A stretch of 64,000 nt of DNA from Bilabrum cf. latius. Its lineage: Eukaryota > Bigyra: Bicosoecida > Bigyra > Bicosoecida. This document shows, piece by piece, positions 33,527-45,418 of this stretch. Position 1 is the stretch's first letter. Every line of letters starts with the position of its first letter. The notes beneath the pieces are model-generated. The model was given only the letters and a program-made list of their open reading frames with translations, had not been told where the DNA came from and searched no databases. Both the position numbers and the translations under genes were made by a program. The DNA lies in assembly GCA_965178125.1 (NCBI GenBank), contig OZ237747.1, positions 372,001 through 436,000 on the forward strand. The letters are read 5' to 3'.

Positions 33527-36500
33527 ATGGCTGCACGCTTGTGCATAACTGCAATTATGGCAACCTGGGCTGCCACCCGATGGTACTCTTCAGTATCATC
33601 GGGTGGCAAGGTCCGCGGTACAACTAGTAGTAGCCGTGACGTGTCCGCTTCAAGACTTGGCAAGAATTCTCAAGGCCTCTCTGCGCACGACCTTGGGCTG
33701 AAGGATTTGCTTAGTGTGGTTATTAAGGCAGACAAAGACCAGTAGCAGTCACCGGCAATTTTATACGATTCAGGGACAGTTTGGTACGCTGCTGCAGCAT
33801 CACCTCTTTCTAGGGGGTTTCTTGACAGAAGATTATCGCGGCATGATCTACCAAAGCAACATCAATCAGCAACTTCAATCCAAAGTTATGGAAGCACGCA
33901 TCCTGGGTCGTCGCCAAGCTCCTCTGGCTTCCTCCCGGATAATACGTGGGTGGATTGCGCACAACCAGGAAGAAAACAGGCTTTCGAATTGAAGACAAAC
34001 GTAGACCAGCTTCAGACTAGCTTCATTAGAACAGCCGACATGGCTGCAGCGTGCAGAGTGGCGAAGTAGGGCGGATCCGGCGAGCCTGGCCCACCAATGT
34101 CGACGCCTGCGTCGGTGCCAGTGGCCGTAAACCCACTGGCTGCCCTTGGGGATTCACTCCATCGAAGCAATGCAGCTATACCGGATAGCGTACTGTGGGA
34201 TAACGAGCAGGAGAGTGGCCTCCACGAGAGGCACGACAACGCAACCGCCACCCCCCGCGGGTCCTCCCGAGCTGCGCACATGGCGCAGTGGGTCTTTGGC
34301 AGCCCTGACGCCGAAACCATGAGCTGTCTGCAGGATGTCAAAGCGAAGTACAAGTGCGATGCAATCGGCTGTGACGACCAGGTGCAGGGGTTCGTCAATT
34401 ACCTGGCCACGCACGAGTGCACGCTTGGCGGCGCAAGCCTGCAGTGGATTTCGTGGGTCTTCATGATCACATGGCTTCTGTATTTGCTTTACTTTTTAGG
34501 CGATACGGCGGACGAGTTCTTCTGCCCCGTGCTGGACCAGATCGTGATCGTCACTCACATGTCCCCCAACCTCGCGGGAGTCACCTTCCTGTCTTTGGGC
34601 AACGGAGCGCCCGACGCGGCTGCCTCCATCGCCGCCACTCTATCGGGGCAGCTGGACGTGGGCGTGAGCGCAGTGCTCGGTGCTGGTGTGTTCGTGACCA
34701 CGGTGGTGATTGCAATTGTCATACTGCAGGGCGAGGTGACCCTCAACCGGCGGCCCTTCCTGCGGGACACCATCTTCTGCCTGGTGTGCACTCTCTACTT
34801 GCTGGTCTGTTTCGCCGACCAAAAGGTTCGACTGGGCGAGGCGCTCGGGTTTTTGGGGATCTATATCGTGTTTGGTGCCGTGGTGGTGATTGGCCGTCAA
34901 GTGTACTAGGGCAGCAAGCAGCACGCAGACGGCGGACTGGAGGCACCGGCCATGGCGAGACTTGCAGGCGAAGGCGAAGTTGGAGTTGGAGACTAGACCA
35001 AAGCTGCCGCCCCGTGGCAAGCCACAGTAGCGGGTCTGCTCGTTCCCCTGGAAGCTAGTGGGGCCGCTGCACCGCGAGGCCCAGCGCGCAGCCGTGCCCT
35101 CTCGGACGAATGGATGGCCTCCGAACGAAAGACTGAGGTTGTTGCCCGCTTGCACCAAGCCGTTGAGGACCGCACGCTGGGACGTGGGCATGACGCGCGG
35201 CTAGACAGCAGCACTGGGAGCATGCGAGTGGGTACGAGGAGCCCCTTGCTTGCATAGGACAGCCTGTTAGGAGAAGCCGAGATGCAGATTGCGGGCGCAG
35301 GCGCTTTCGCTGACGACCCGGCAACGAATGCCACTGACCGGACACCAGACGCGGCTACAAGGATCCGCAGTGGAAGCATGGTAGAGCGGGGTGACGGCTC
35401 GAACGTACACGGTGCGGTTTCTTCTGCCATGTTTGGCCACCACGAGGCGCCCCGGGCCCATCTCGCCAGCCATGGGTCGGACGGCTACCACGGCCCCGAA
35501 GGCTATTTCCGCGCGCATGGTCGGCGCGCGCGCATGTGGATGCGATTCATCGTGGACCGGGACAGCGGCGCCATCGAGTACTCGCGCCAGGCCCGCTCCA
35601 GGATCGCGCAGAGGAGGAGCGAGCGGCCAGCTGCAGCCAGCGTGAACCTGGAGCTCTCCAAAAACCCTCCTTCGAGCCATACTGGGGCCCCGCTGCTTCC
35701 AGCTGCAGCTCCCGTAGAGTCTCTGGCTCAGGATAAGGCCGACATAGACGAGAACGAAGGCTTTTGCAATGTCATTTGTGGAGAGGATACGGTGCTAGGC
35801 AAGGTGCTGTTCGTGATCTTGTTCCCCAGCAATCTGCTCAGGCAGATCACCGTGCCCTTGCTGGACGAAGACAACTACGACTACCGCTTCGTGGCCCTGA
35901 CATCGCTCTTTGGGCTGCCTTTCATGGCTGCCGTGAGCTTCCAGACCGTAGGTGTGCACCTGCACAGGCTCGTGGAGCCTATCCTGCCGGGTGCACCTGC
36001 GGGGCTGTGCATGCTGCTAGTGCTCGGGCTCACTGGCCTAACCAAGAGCGTGGTTATGTTCTTTACGCTGCCGAGGAAGGAAGTCCCCTAGAGTGCCTGG
36101 GTGGTCGTGCCTCTCCTCATCTTTGGGTTCCTAACGAGCGTAAGCTGGATCATCTTGGTCGCAAACGAGATTGTGGGGCTGCTGGAGGTTCTCGGCCTGC
36201 TGCTCAAGGTGCCGACCAGCGTGCTGGGGCTCACCGTGCTGGCCTGGGGCAACTCGCTGGGCGACCTGATCGCAGACATGACCGTGGCCAAGGAGGGCAA
36301 GCCGGACATGGCCATCGCGGGTGCCATCGCAGGACCCGCTTTCAACGTTGTGGTCGGGCTCGGGCTGAGCCTGATCATTGGCGTGACAGACCGAATGGCT
36401 CAGCACGCCGAAGATCCGTCGATCAAGCCGTACATCGACCTGACGAACCCCGACAACACGACCCCGCTGCCCCAGGCGCAGATTCGGGTCGTGTGGACCC

Positions 36501-36670
36501 TTTTCGGTTTCTTCATCCTCAGCCTCATATCTCTCCTCCTCGTGGTGCCGCTGTCCAGTGACTCATCCTCCGGCAAGTACACCATGCCGAAGTGGTTCGC
36601 TTGGTACCAGCTTGGCTGCTACGCCGCCTTCATGGTGCTCGCATGCACCTTCACCTTCGTGGAATTCTGA
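33527..36670 (+). CDS. Cation/Ca2+ exchanger of the NCLX/CCX type
   Basis: The frame is open from ATG 33527 to TGA 36668-36670, 1,047 residues, with six UAGs. Family members exchange Ca2+ for Na+, Li+ or H+ across mitochondrial or other internal membranes. Two alpha repeats are visible: THMSPNLAGVTFLSLGNGAP (with GNGAPD) and VLGLTVLAWGNSLGDLIADM (with GNSxGD). Multiple membrane helices flank each. A CxxxxxFVNY...C motif precedes the first helix as in NCLX. The first helix bundle ends VVVIGRQVY-Q, where UAG 34907 matches the Q of NCLX-type WIYQ. A ~300-residue hydrophilic loop, rich in UAG, separates the halves. The first ~190 residues are low complexity; 34097 is the alternative start. Typical NCLX proteins are ~580 residues, so loop and N terminus are both expanded. 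Confidence 0.85.
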
Positions 36671-37073
36671 GGGTGCAGCGAGCTGGTGCCCCTCGACCAA
36701 GAGCTGAGGGATGGCCGCACGCACACCCGCGTTCGTTTGTATGCGGCCCTACATTTGTACAGAAATTTATTTCGCCGAGCCGGTCTTGCCAGGTGGCAAT
36801 GCCGGGAACCTGCTGCTGCGGGTGGCGCGCCTCGAGGAGGGATGCGTGCTGCTCGGTCAGTTAAGCGGCCTTAGTGGAATTTCATTCCAATAGGGCTTGG
36901 AGCGGATATTCGTGCGTACGTTGCAGGCATACTTGTCAACGTCTAATTGTGTCACCATCATGCAAATAAGCAGCCACAAGTTGTGGCCCACAACACCACC
37001 AATCGGCAGGCGAACCTTCGCATCGAACCTGCTTGTTCCCGATCTCTGGGCTCGACATTTTCAGACGCATACC
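36671..37073. other. Intergenic region with no gene seen
   Basis: Short ORFs only. It should contain the 3' end of the exchanger transcript and the promoter of the AAMP-like gene. Confidence 0.5.
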
Positions 37074-38837
37074 ATGGCAGCGAGCGGCGAAGCTTCAGGT
37101 ACCGCCGGTGGATAGGAGCCAAACCCTATTGTAGATAAGCCAGATGAGACGGTGGAGCTAGAAGGGGCTGCGGTAGTCGCGGATGATGCCCACACGGGGT
37201 TGGAAGGGGTGGACGATTCGGAAGCTGATGATACCGTCGTTGAAGGAGCCAGGGCAAAAATATCGGAGGAAGACCCCGATGAAATTGAGGATATTGCCGT
37301 GGTTCGATTTAATGGGCATGAAGACAGCGTATACTCGGCTGCGTTCCACCCAACCCTGCCGGTGATTGCGTCCGGTGACGGCGACGACACCTTGCTGGTG
37401 TGGGATGCAGCCAGGGGAGAAATCGTGCAAAGGGATTCCAAGTCCACGCACAAAGACACTGTTATGTTTTCGTAGTTCTCGCCCGATGGGAAGTACCTCG
37501 CAACCTGCTCCATGGACAGCACCATCCAGGTGTTCAAGGTGCACCAGGGGCCAGAGGCACCTGCTCCGGCTGCTGGGGGCTCCAGCGGCGCATCTGCAGG
37601 CTCCTCTGCGCCATCAGCATCAGCGTCCTCCTCGAAGCCAAGCAGCGCCCCTGCGGCGGAGGGGAGCGGCCAGGTCCGCCTCACCAAGGGCAGCGCTCTG
37701 GTGGGGCCCGGCGGCGACTTCAATTTCGCCGCGTGGCACCCGTCGTCTCCCGCCCTTCTGGTGGGTTCTGAGGACTGCATGGGATGGGTCTTTGACGCCA
37801 GGAACGGGAAGCTGCTCGCTTCCCTGGCCGGGCACGACGCCGGCGTGCTGTGCGGGTGCTTCTCACCCAGGGGGAACACGGTGCTGACCGGGTCGGTGGA
37901 CGGGACCGTGCGCTCGTGGCACGCTGTGACGGGCGAGTGCAAGCAGGTCATCCAGGGCAGAGGGTGGTTCTCGGAGGGAGAGCCTGTCCTCACGCTGGCG
38001 TGCCACCCGAGTCAGCCCCTTGTGCTGGCGGGGGCAGCGGACGGGACGGCCCGCCTGGCCAACTACAAGACGGGCAAGGTCATCGCGACGTACTCCCACA
38101 CGAAGAGGATCGGGTCCACGGCAGTGGGAGGGTCCGGTGCCGATGCCGGGGGCGTGCGTGCCCTGACTGACGATGGGGATTCTGCCGCGGCTGGGGCTGG
38201 GGCCGGGTCTGGCGCAGGGACAGGGAAGGGGCAGGGGAAGGGCGCGGAGGCAGAGGCGGGCGGGGTCAAGACCTCCGACTTGCACGACGGTGCCGCGGAG
38301 GACGTCGCCGTCACGGTGGAAGGCGTTGGGTTTTGCACATGCGGTTTGAATTGGGCAGCAACTGGCGCGACCGACGGCTCCCTGTGCATCTGGGACCTTG
38401 GTTCGAATTCGATGCGGAGGAGCTTCGTGCAGGAGGGCAGCATCACGAGGATCCAGTGGCACCCAGAGCTGGCTTGCGTCATCACGGCCGCGGCGGACGG
38501 GACGCTGCGGGTGTTCGATGCGCGGGCCGGGAAGGAGCTCTCCAGGGTGGCCGCGCACAGCGGAATGGTCCTGGACATGCAGATGTGGAGGGCACCTGCA
38601 GCGGTCGCTGCAGCGGCTGGGGAGGCGGGAAAGGAGGCAAAGGCAGGCGGCACCGACGCGGATCCAGGAAAGGGGGCCGCTTCCGGTGCTGGGGCAGGGG
38701 CAGGGGCGGCGGCCGGGGGGGACGACGTGGTGGTGACAGGCGGCGCGGATGCGGCCAGCAGGTTCAAGCCGGGGCAGTTGTACATCCTGACCGCCGGCGA
38801 TGACCACTCTTGCGCCGTGTTTGAGCTGCACGGATAA
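37074..38837 (+). CDS. AAMP/Sqt1-like WD40 protein
   Basis: A single exon with a strong start context (ACCATGG), 587 residues, TAA stop. AAMP/Sqt1 proteins are beta-propellers; yeast Sqt1 chaperones ribosomal protein uL16. Repeats begin after an acidic N terminus: FNGHEDSVYSAAFHPTLPVI, GDDTLLVWDAARGEI, HKDTVMFS-Q-FSPDGKYLAT, then further repeats to the C terminus (LTAGDDHSCAVFELHG). UAGs are at 37113 and 37473; the second sits between FS and FSPDGKYLA, a loop position that tolerates Gln. Low-complexity Ala/Gly/Ser inserts (near residues ~160-200, 360-410 and 520-560) enlarge the protein beyond the usual ~430 residues. Confidence 0.82.
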
Positions 38838-38959
38838 TGTTTCGTCGCTGCGCATGCCATCCACGGGCGGGTTGAATTGGCGGCCCGCCGCCGCCGGCAA
38901 AGCCGGAACCGCCGGGGAAACAAGAGCCAAAAAGTTTCCACCGCTAGTTGCCCGCCACC

Positions 38960-39931
38960 ATGGACATCACAGAAGTCGATGCGTTCGTTGACAAACACGC
39001 AGATACTGGGCTTGCATTTCTTACGGTTGGAACCACGTCCTTTGACGACTTAGTGAGCGAGGCCTGCACGCAAGCTTTCTGCAAAACAGCCAAAGAGAAA
39101 CACAGAATATCGGGTCTATTGGTACAGCTTGGGCGAGGTCATTGGCCAGAATGTTTTATTAATGATATTAGTGACAGCCACAAGACTGTATAGGTCAGGG
39201 AAGTTCGAAAGGAGTGCCGGATAGCGGAAGGCTTGGGTATCGAAGTGCTTGGATTCACGTTCAGGGCAGGTATTTCAGACTTGTTTGCGTCGGCCAAGCT
39301 GGTCATCAGTCATGCAGGTGAGTCAGAATGCATTCATCTACTTGGTCAATGCCGAATTAACGAAATATTCCGCTGTCGAGCAGACCCCACACGTTCGACC
39401 ATCGCAGGCACTGGCAGTATCTTCGAGTCTTTGCGTGCTGGCAGACCGCCGCTAGTGGTAATCAATGCTTCGCTAATGGATAATCACCAATTGGAGGTGG
39501 CAGAGGCATTGCAGAGCGCGAAGCACTTGCGCCACTGCACACCGAGCTCTGTGACCGAAGCCCTTGGTACATTCGACCCCGAGGCGCTCGAGCCCCTGCC
39601 CCCCTCTAACACCAGCATCGTAGTTGCAGCTTGTCGTGACGAGGCAGGGCTCGTGCCGCTCGACCTGATCGACGACGTGGAGGAGGAGCTGAAGCGGCGC
39701 AGAGTTGGCTTGCCGAGCTCGGCTGCAGCAGCAGCCGAGGGCTCCACGGTCAGGCTGGCAGGGGCGGCTGGGGAACAGGCAGCCAGCGGAGGGGCCAGCG
39801 CGTCTGCCACGAGTGGCGGCAGGGCGTCAGGGTCTCTGCGGTCCCGAGGGAACGCGTCAGGCAAGAACAAGAGCACGAGGAAGGGAAGGAAGAAGAAGGG
39901 TAGGGCGGGTAGGGGTGCTGGCGGCAGTTGA
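38960..39931 (+). CDS. ALG13: ALG13-type UDP-GlcNAc transferase catalytic subunit
   Basis: Exons are 38960-39317 and 39408-39931, 293 residues, TGA stop. ALG13 pairs with ALG14 on the ER to add the second GlcNAc to dolichol-PP-GlcNAc in N-glycan assembly. Motifs: FLTVGTTSFDDLVSEA at the N terminus, LVQLGRGHWPE, ASAKLVISHAG then TGSIFESLRAGRPPLVVIN, and LMDNHQLEVAEAL, the GT28 donor site. The 90-nt phase-1 intron lacks any stop in frame, so retention would insert 30 residues; splicing restores SHAGTGS. UAG at 39191 reads as Gln (HKTV-Q-VRE). A basic tail of about 40 residues ends the protein, beyond the usual length. Confidence 0.92.
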
Positions 39932-40186
39932 TGTGATGGGTAACTGCAGCAAACGTGCCTTCCATGACGCGATACACGCGCGTGAGCTGCTTCGTGGCTA
40001 CAGACACTAAAGACGACATTCATGAGACTGTCTGTTGTTGGCAACAGAAGCACTCTACACGGCGAGAGCAATCCGCAGTTTGCACCTCGTAACCCGCCGT
40101 GTATCATCTCCAAGACACGAACACGTCTCGCCACCAGGATGCACCCTACCTCAAGCCCTTTCAGCTGGCACCGATAGAGGGCCGGC
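39932..40186. other. Convergent intergenic region
   Basis: This lies between the stops of ALG13 and the FKBP. Nothing recognisable is present. Confidence 0.5.
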
Positions 40187-40817
40187 TCAGTTCTTGATGT
40201 CGATCAGCTCCACATCGAACACGAGCGTAGACCCGGCGGGGATCTTGTCTCCCATCGCGCGGTCGCCATAGGCCATGCCGCTGGGGATGGTGAGCTTGCG
40301 GCGCTCGCCGATGCACATGTTAAGCAGGCCCTGGTCCCATCCCTTGATCACCTGGCCCTGGCCGAGGGTGAACTCGAAGGGGGTGCCGCGGTCGCGGGAG
40401 GAATCGAACTTTGACCCATCAGTCTGCGAAAACGGTGGGATTCCGCGTGGTGTCGGACGAGTATTGTGGACAAATATATAGATACGGTAATCGCAGTCGT
40501 CCTAAGGTGGTCCTATCTTACGTAAAGAGTACCAGTGTAATGCATCGCAAGCTTGTCCCCGCTTTTGGTCTTGCGGTCGCACTCGTCCTTTGCGACACGC
40601 TTCTTTACCCCGATACGCAGCTTTCCGTCCTGCAAATGAAAAAATGATGAGCCGCAATAGCATCCTTGCGCTGCATGCCGCAGAAACCGGTCCAAGGAGA
40701 CGCACAACGTGGCACTCTACGGATCTTGCCGTAACTTACGGCTGGCAGGTTCTCCTTTCCGAATGCAAGGCCCAACAAAGCAAACAGCGCGATAGCTACG
40801 AACCTAGTTACTGCCAT
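40187..40817 (-). CDS. Secretory-pathway FKBP peptidyl-prolyl isomerase (FKBP2-like)
   Basis: Exons are 40740-40817, 40522-40629 and 40187-40423, all phase 0, 140 residues, TGA stop. The enzyme isomerises prolyl bonds during protein folding. A signal peptide ([20 protein letters not shown]) is followed by the single FKBP domain: [22 protein letters not shown] joined to [52 protein letters not shown] and [14 protein letters not shown]. This matches ER FKBP2 along its whole length. No KDEL-type signal is seen (it ends DIKN), so retention is uncertain. No UAG codon is used. Confidence 0.93.
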
Positions 40818-40972
40818 TGCCTTTCTTCCTTTCAAAATGAACTGCGGGCCACAAGTTGCCGCTTTGCGCAGCAAACCAGACACGATCCACAAAATGCACG
40901 CAACCATAAACCACCATGGGAACCTGTTTGACCTGCGGCTCTGGTGCCCGGGCACGGACCATGTCCCCTTCC

Positions 40973-43446
40973 TCACGCCTGCTTGCCCTCTCCCGCATCC
41001 GCGGCCTTGATCTTGTCGATCACCTCCACGGCGGCCTTGGGGATCCGCGTCCCTGGCCCGAACACGGACGCCACACCGTGGTCGTACAGGAACTGGTAGT
41101 CATCAGGCGGGATCACTCCGCCGGCGATCACCACGATGTGCTCGCCGCCCATCTGCTTGAGGCACTCCACCAGCTGCGGGATGAGCGTCTTGTGCCCCGC
41201 CGCCTGGGAAGAGATCCCCACGGCGTGCACGTCGGCATCGATGGCCTGCTGCGCCACCTCCTCGGGCGTCTAGAAGAGCGGGCCCACGTCCACGTCAAAG
41301 CCCATGTCGGCAAACCCGCTGGCGATCACCTTGGCCCCCCGGTCGTGCCCGTCCTGGCCCATCTTTGCGACCAAAATGCGCGGCCGCCGACCCATGTCCT
41401 CCACGAACCGGTCCACCGCACTCGTCACGGCGTCCATCTCGTGCGCGGCGGACGAATCGGTTCCGAATTCCTGCTTGTAGGCCCCTTGCACGACCCCGTC
41501 CTTGAGCACGTGCCTGCCCCACACGGCCTCCAGAGCGTCCGAGATCTCGCCCACGGTGGCCCTGGCCCTCGCTGCCTCCACAGCCAGGGCCAGCATGTTC
41601 ATCGGGTGCTTGCCGCTGCCAGTCGACTCGGTCACCTTTGCCGACTCGGTGAGCTTGGCCAGCGCGGCATCCACCGCCGCCTGGTCTCTCTCTCCCCTCA
41701 CCTTCTCCAGCCTGGCTGTCTGCCCCTTCCTCACTGCCGTGTTGTCCACGTGCAGCACGTCCACCTTCTCGGGGTTCTCCACCACGTACTTGTTGACGCC
41801 CACGATCACTTCCTGCCCCGAGTCGATCCTCGCCTGCTTCCTCGCCGCGCTCTCCTCGATCCTGAGCTTTGGCATCCCCGAGTCGATGGCCTTGGCCATG
41901 CCTCCCAGCTCGTCAATCTCCTCGATGATGCCCCTCGCCTTGTCCACAAGGTCGTTCGTCAGGGACTCCATCATGTAAGAGCCCCCCCACGGGTCCACCA
42001 CCTTGGTGATGCCCGTCTCCTCCTGGATCATCAACTGCGTGTTGCGGGCGATCCGCGCCGAGAACTCAGTGGGCAGGCCCAGGGCCTCATCGAACGAGTT
42101 GGTGTGCAGGGACTGCGTGCCTCCCATGACAGCGGCCATCGCCTCCACCGCCGTCCTCACCACGTTGTTGTAGGGGTCCTGCTCCGTGAGAGAGTACCCC
42201 GAGGTCTGGCAATGGGTCCGCAGCAGCCAGCTCTTGGGATCCTTTGCGCCCACCTTATCCCGGAGGAGCTCGGCCCAGAGGGTGCGGGCCGCCCTCAGCT
42301 TGGCCACCTCCATGTAGAAGTTCATCCCGATCGCGAAGAAGAAGGAGAAACGCTTGGCCACAGAGTCCACGTCCAGACCCGCCTTTTGAGCGCACTGCAC
42401 GTACTCGATACCATCTGCCAGGGTGAACGCCAGCTCGAGAGCTGCGTCGGCCCCCGCCTCCTGCATGTGGTATCCAGAGATGGAGATGCTGTTGAAGCGG
42501 GGCATGTGCTCCGCCGTGTACCCGAAGATGTCCGAGATGAGCCTCAGGGATCCTTGCGGGGGATAGATGAAGGTGTTGCGCACCATGAATTCCTTCAAAA
42601 TGTCGTTCTGCACTGTGCCTGTGAGCGCCTCCTGAGAGACCCCTTGCTCCTCGGCCGCCACGATGTACATGGCCATGACGGGCAGGATGGCGCCGTTCAT
42701 CGTCATGGAAACGCTCATCTTGTCCAGTGGGATCCCGTCGAAGAGGATCTTCATGTCCTCCACCGAGTCGATCGGCACTCCGGCCATGCCCACGTCTCCC
42801 TGCACCCTCGGGTGGTCCGAGTCGTACCCCCGGTGCGTCGCCAGGTCGAAGGCCACAGAGAGGCCCTGCTGGCCTGCCGCGAGGTTCTTGCGGTAGAAGG
42901 CGTTGCTCTCCTCGGCCGTTGAAAAGCCCGCATACTGCCGGATCGTCCACGGGCGGTACGTGTACATCGTGGCGCGAGGACCACGGGTGTACGGAAAGTG
43001 CCCACTCAGCTACGACACCGATAGATCCTGCGATGCAACGGAGAGAGCAGATGTAGCAGCCGACAAGTCGGGCGGAAATTCTATGAACGCAGTGTTTTCG
43101 TATTATTCTGAGCACCCTGAGGCCAGCCAAGGCAAAAACAGGCACGTGTGCGCTGCCACATCACCGCATGATCACACCAGCGCAAGACGCGCAACTGCTA
43201 TATTCTGCTTACCTTTGTATCATCCTCTGTGTAAATTGGCTTGATATCTATTCCCTCTGGCGTTCTCCAGACGAGGTCGTCAGCAGACTTCTTGCCACGA
43301 AGCTCCTTATCTGCCAGCTCCTGCCATTCCTTGGGGAGCTCCATGCTAGACATTCTGGGAGAAGCAGTGGAAAACACGCGCCTTGTGCAAGAGAGACCAT
43401 AAAGTCGTCTGCTCAATCGCCTGGATTGCCGCATCATGCTTTGCAT
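40973..43446 (-). CDS. Mitochondrial methylmalonyl-CoA mutase
   Basis: Exons are 43213-43446 and 40973-43009 joined in phase 0, 756 residues, TGA stop. The B12-dependent enzyme interconverts methylmalonyl-CoA and succinyl-CoA in propionate breakdown. An Arg-rich N terminus ([20 protein letters not shown]) fits a mitochondrial presequence. The catalytic domain has [40 protein letters not shown] and [20 protein letters not shown]. The cobalamin domain has [20 protein letters not shown] (DxHxxG) and VISGGVIPP-type sequence. The single UAG (41270-41272) lies at [14 protein letters not shown], where mutases from bacteria to human have Gln; this is the cleanest single-site evidence for the code. 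The start at 43446 is the first ATG in frame. Confidence 0.96.
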
Positions 43447-43787
43447 GGTGTGCTGAGAGCCCTTTTGTATGCATCGCAGCTCTGGCGCGGGCGGTTGTAA
43501 CCATTCAAGTTGAAAATGGGTCGCCGCGCGTTCGGTTCCGCTGGAGAGCGTGTCTCTCGAAGCGCGCTGCGACGAATACAAACGCCGGCTATCCAGCTGC
43601 CAGCGCGAGGTTTCCCGTATTTAGGCCAGCACAGGTCTGTATACACGTATTGTTTTGCTTTGAAAGCGCGTTCACGCTCCGGAATCCCTCGAAGCAGGCG
43701 CAGCAGGTATTCCAGAGCTTCGTCGTTCCTGACGTTTTACGATTGGCTGACGCCAATCTTGCGCGTTGATTCATTGTTATTGACAAA
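43447..43787. promoter_or_regulatory. Divergent upstream region (mutase / Rab)
   Basis: A 341-bp region lies between two head-to-head starts and is presumed to hold both promoters. No specific element is identified. Confidence 0.35.
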
Positions 43788-45418
43788 ATGTCGGATGATG
43801 GGAGGCGTAGAAGAGCAAGAAGCCGCTCGTACACTTCGGAAGAACTTATTGCTGACATTGACGGGGGTGTATCAGAATCACCGCCAGTAGCGGCAGCATC
43901 GGAGGGAAGCGCGCCAGGGCTGCCGCCTCCAAGAGCGCGGAGCGGGAGTTAGAGCTCTGGGAGCTCTGGAGGCAGCGCTGGGAGAGGGGCGGCTGGAGCT
44001 AGCTCGAGAAAGGCGCCAGCCCTGAGCTAGCGCACCAGGAATATCCTGTCCCTGCAATCTGATCCTCGCGAACAGCACATGAGTCCCACCAAAACAACAA
44101 GCGCATTCGAACAGGCTTATGGTGATGACGACGAGGAAGAGGAGGCCAGGTACCATGAATCCACGCGAAGACGAGCAGAGGCCGAGGCGCAGCGCTCCTC
44201 CGCGTCAACCACCGCCTCCGGTGCGACCGGAGCCCCGCCTGGTTCGGCCGGGGGCGGGCCAGCCACTAGCTCGGGCGGCGCCTCTGCGAGCACAGGTTCC
44301 TCCGGAGGCTCCAGCGGGAAGGCTCGAGCCCCGGGCGAGTTCCTGCTGGAGCGGATTCCTCGCCGCCCGGGGGAGGAGGCCCCCAAACATGACCGTCAGA
44401 TCAAGCTGCTGATGCTGGGTGACAGCGGGGTGGGAAAGACCAGCCTGCTGATGCGGTACAGCGAGGACAAATTCATCGAAGGGGTGCTGTCTACTGCCGG
44501 GTGAGTCAAGTCAAGTCAAGTCAAGTCAACGCCAGCCCCACAGGATTGCGGGGGTATCCGATTGCACGCGTGCAGCCATGCCCCGGGTCCCAGCGCGCCT
44601 GATCCCCCGCCCCGCCCCCGCGTTGCTGCCTCCGATCCATGCCTGCGCAATATCAAATCGAAGCCTTCTCTTGGTTCACCATATCCATTCGTATACTCTA
44701 GGTACATCTCATCTCTTCGTCCTTCCTCCTCTCGCAGGGTCACGTTCCAGACGCAGTACTTCAACGCAGAGGGGCTCAAGATCCGGTGCGATTTCTGGGA
44801 CACTGCGGGCCAGGATAGGTTTCACGTGATCACACAGGCGTACTATGCCGGGTCGCACGGTATCATCCTTGTGTACGACGCTGCCGACCACTCCGAGCAG
44901 TCGTTTCAGAGTGAGCTTCTCTGCACGATCTGCGCGCGAGTTCTCGTGCGCTTGAGGAGACTACCCCCGTGCTGCCGCTTTAGATGCCGCTTTTGACGCT
45001 TCAGTTTGGTTCAATGATAGTATAGTCGTGTGCGCTCCTCACCCGCTTTCCTCGCTCGCTTTGCCCCATCGCCCCTCGTCGCGCAGATGTGCGGTACTGG
45101 ATGGACAATATCCACAAGCACGCGAGCTCGAACTGCGTGAAGGTGCTGCTGGGGAACAAGAGCGACCTGCCCGACAAGGCAATTTCCAGGGAGCAGGGCC
45201 AGGAGGTCGCGGACGAGTACGGCATGGCCTATTTCGAGACGAGCGCCAAGACGGGCTTCAACGTCGAGGAGGCCTTCTTTCAGATCGCGAGGACGGCCAT
45301 CGCAAAGCAGGTGGAGGTCGGGGCCATCGCGCTGCCTGATGGGATGAAGGCGGCGGGGGGTGGTGCGGGAGCTGCTGGAGGGAAGAAGGGCAAGGATGGG
45401 CCGTGCGTGATCTCGTGA
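43788..45418 (+). CDS. Rab-family GTPase with long N-terminal extension
   Basis: Exons are 43788-44500, 44738-44910 and 45087-45418 (phases 2 and 1), 405 residues, TGA stop. The G domain begins near residue 202: [20 protein letters not shown] (P-loop), [29 protein letters not shown] and [15 protein letters not shown]. It ends GPCVIS, a CaaX-like prenylation motif rather than the CC/CxC of most Rabs. The N-terminal ~200 residues are disordered, Ser/Gly/Ala-rich and basic at the start. UAG at 43950 and 44028 (both in this extension) read as Gln; ATG 43788 opens that frame, and 44079 is the alternative start giving a shorter extension. Closest in feel to Rab8/Rab1-type proteins; the exact subfamily is uncertain. 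Confidence 0.9.
44506..44530 (+). repeat. TCAAG pentanucleotide repeat beside a 5' splice site
   Basis: Five tandem units (the last TCAAC) start five bases into Rab intron 1, directly after the GTGAG donor. Confidence 0.9.

Noticed and set aside
40916-42922. 668-residue plus-strand ORF
   Set aside because: It is antisense to methylmalonyl-CoA mutase; long antisense frames are expected in GC-rich coding DNA.
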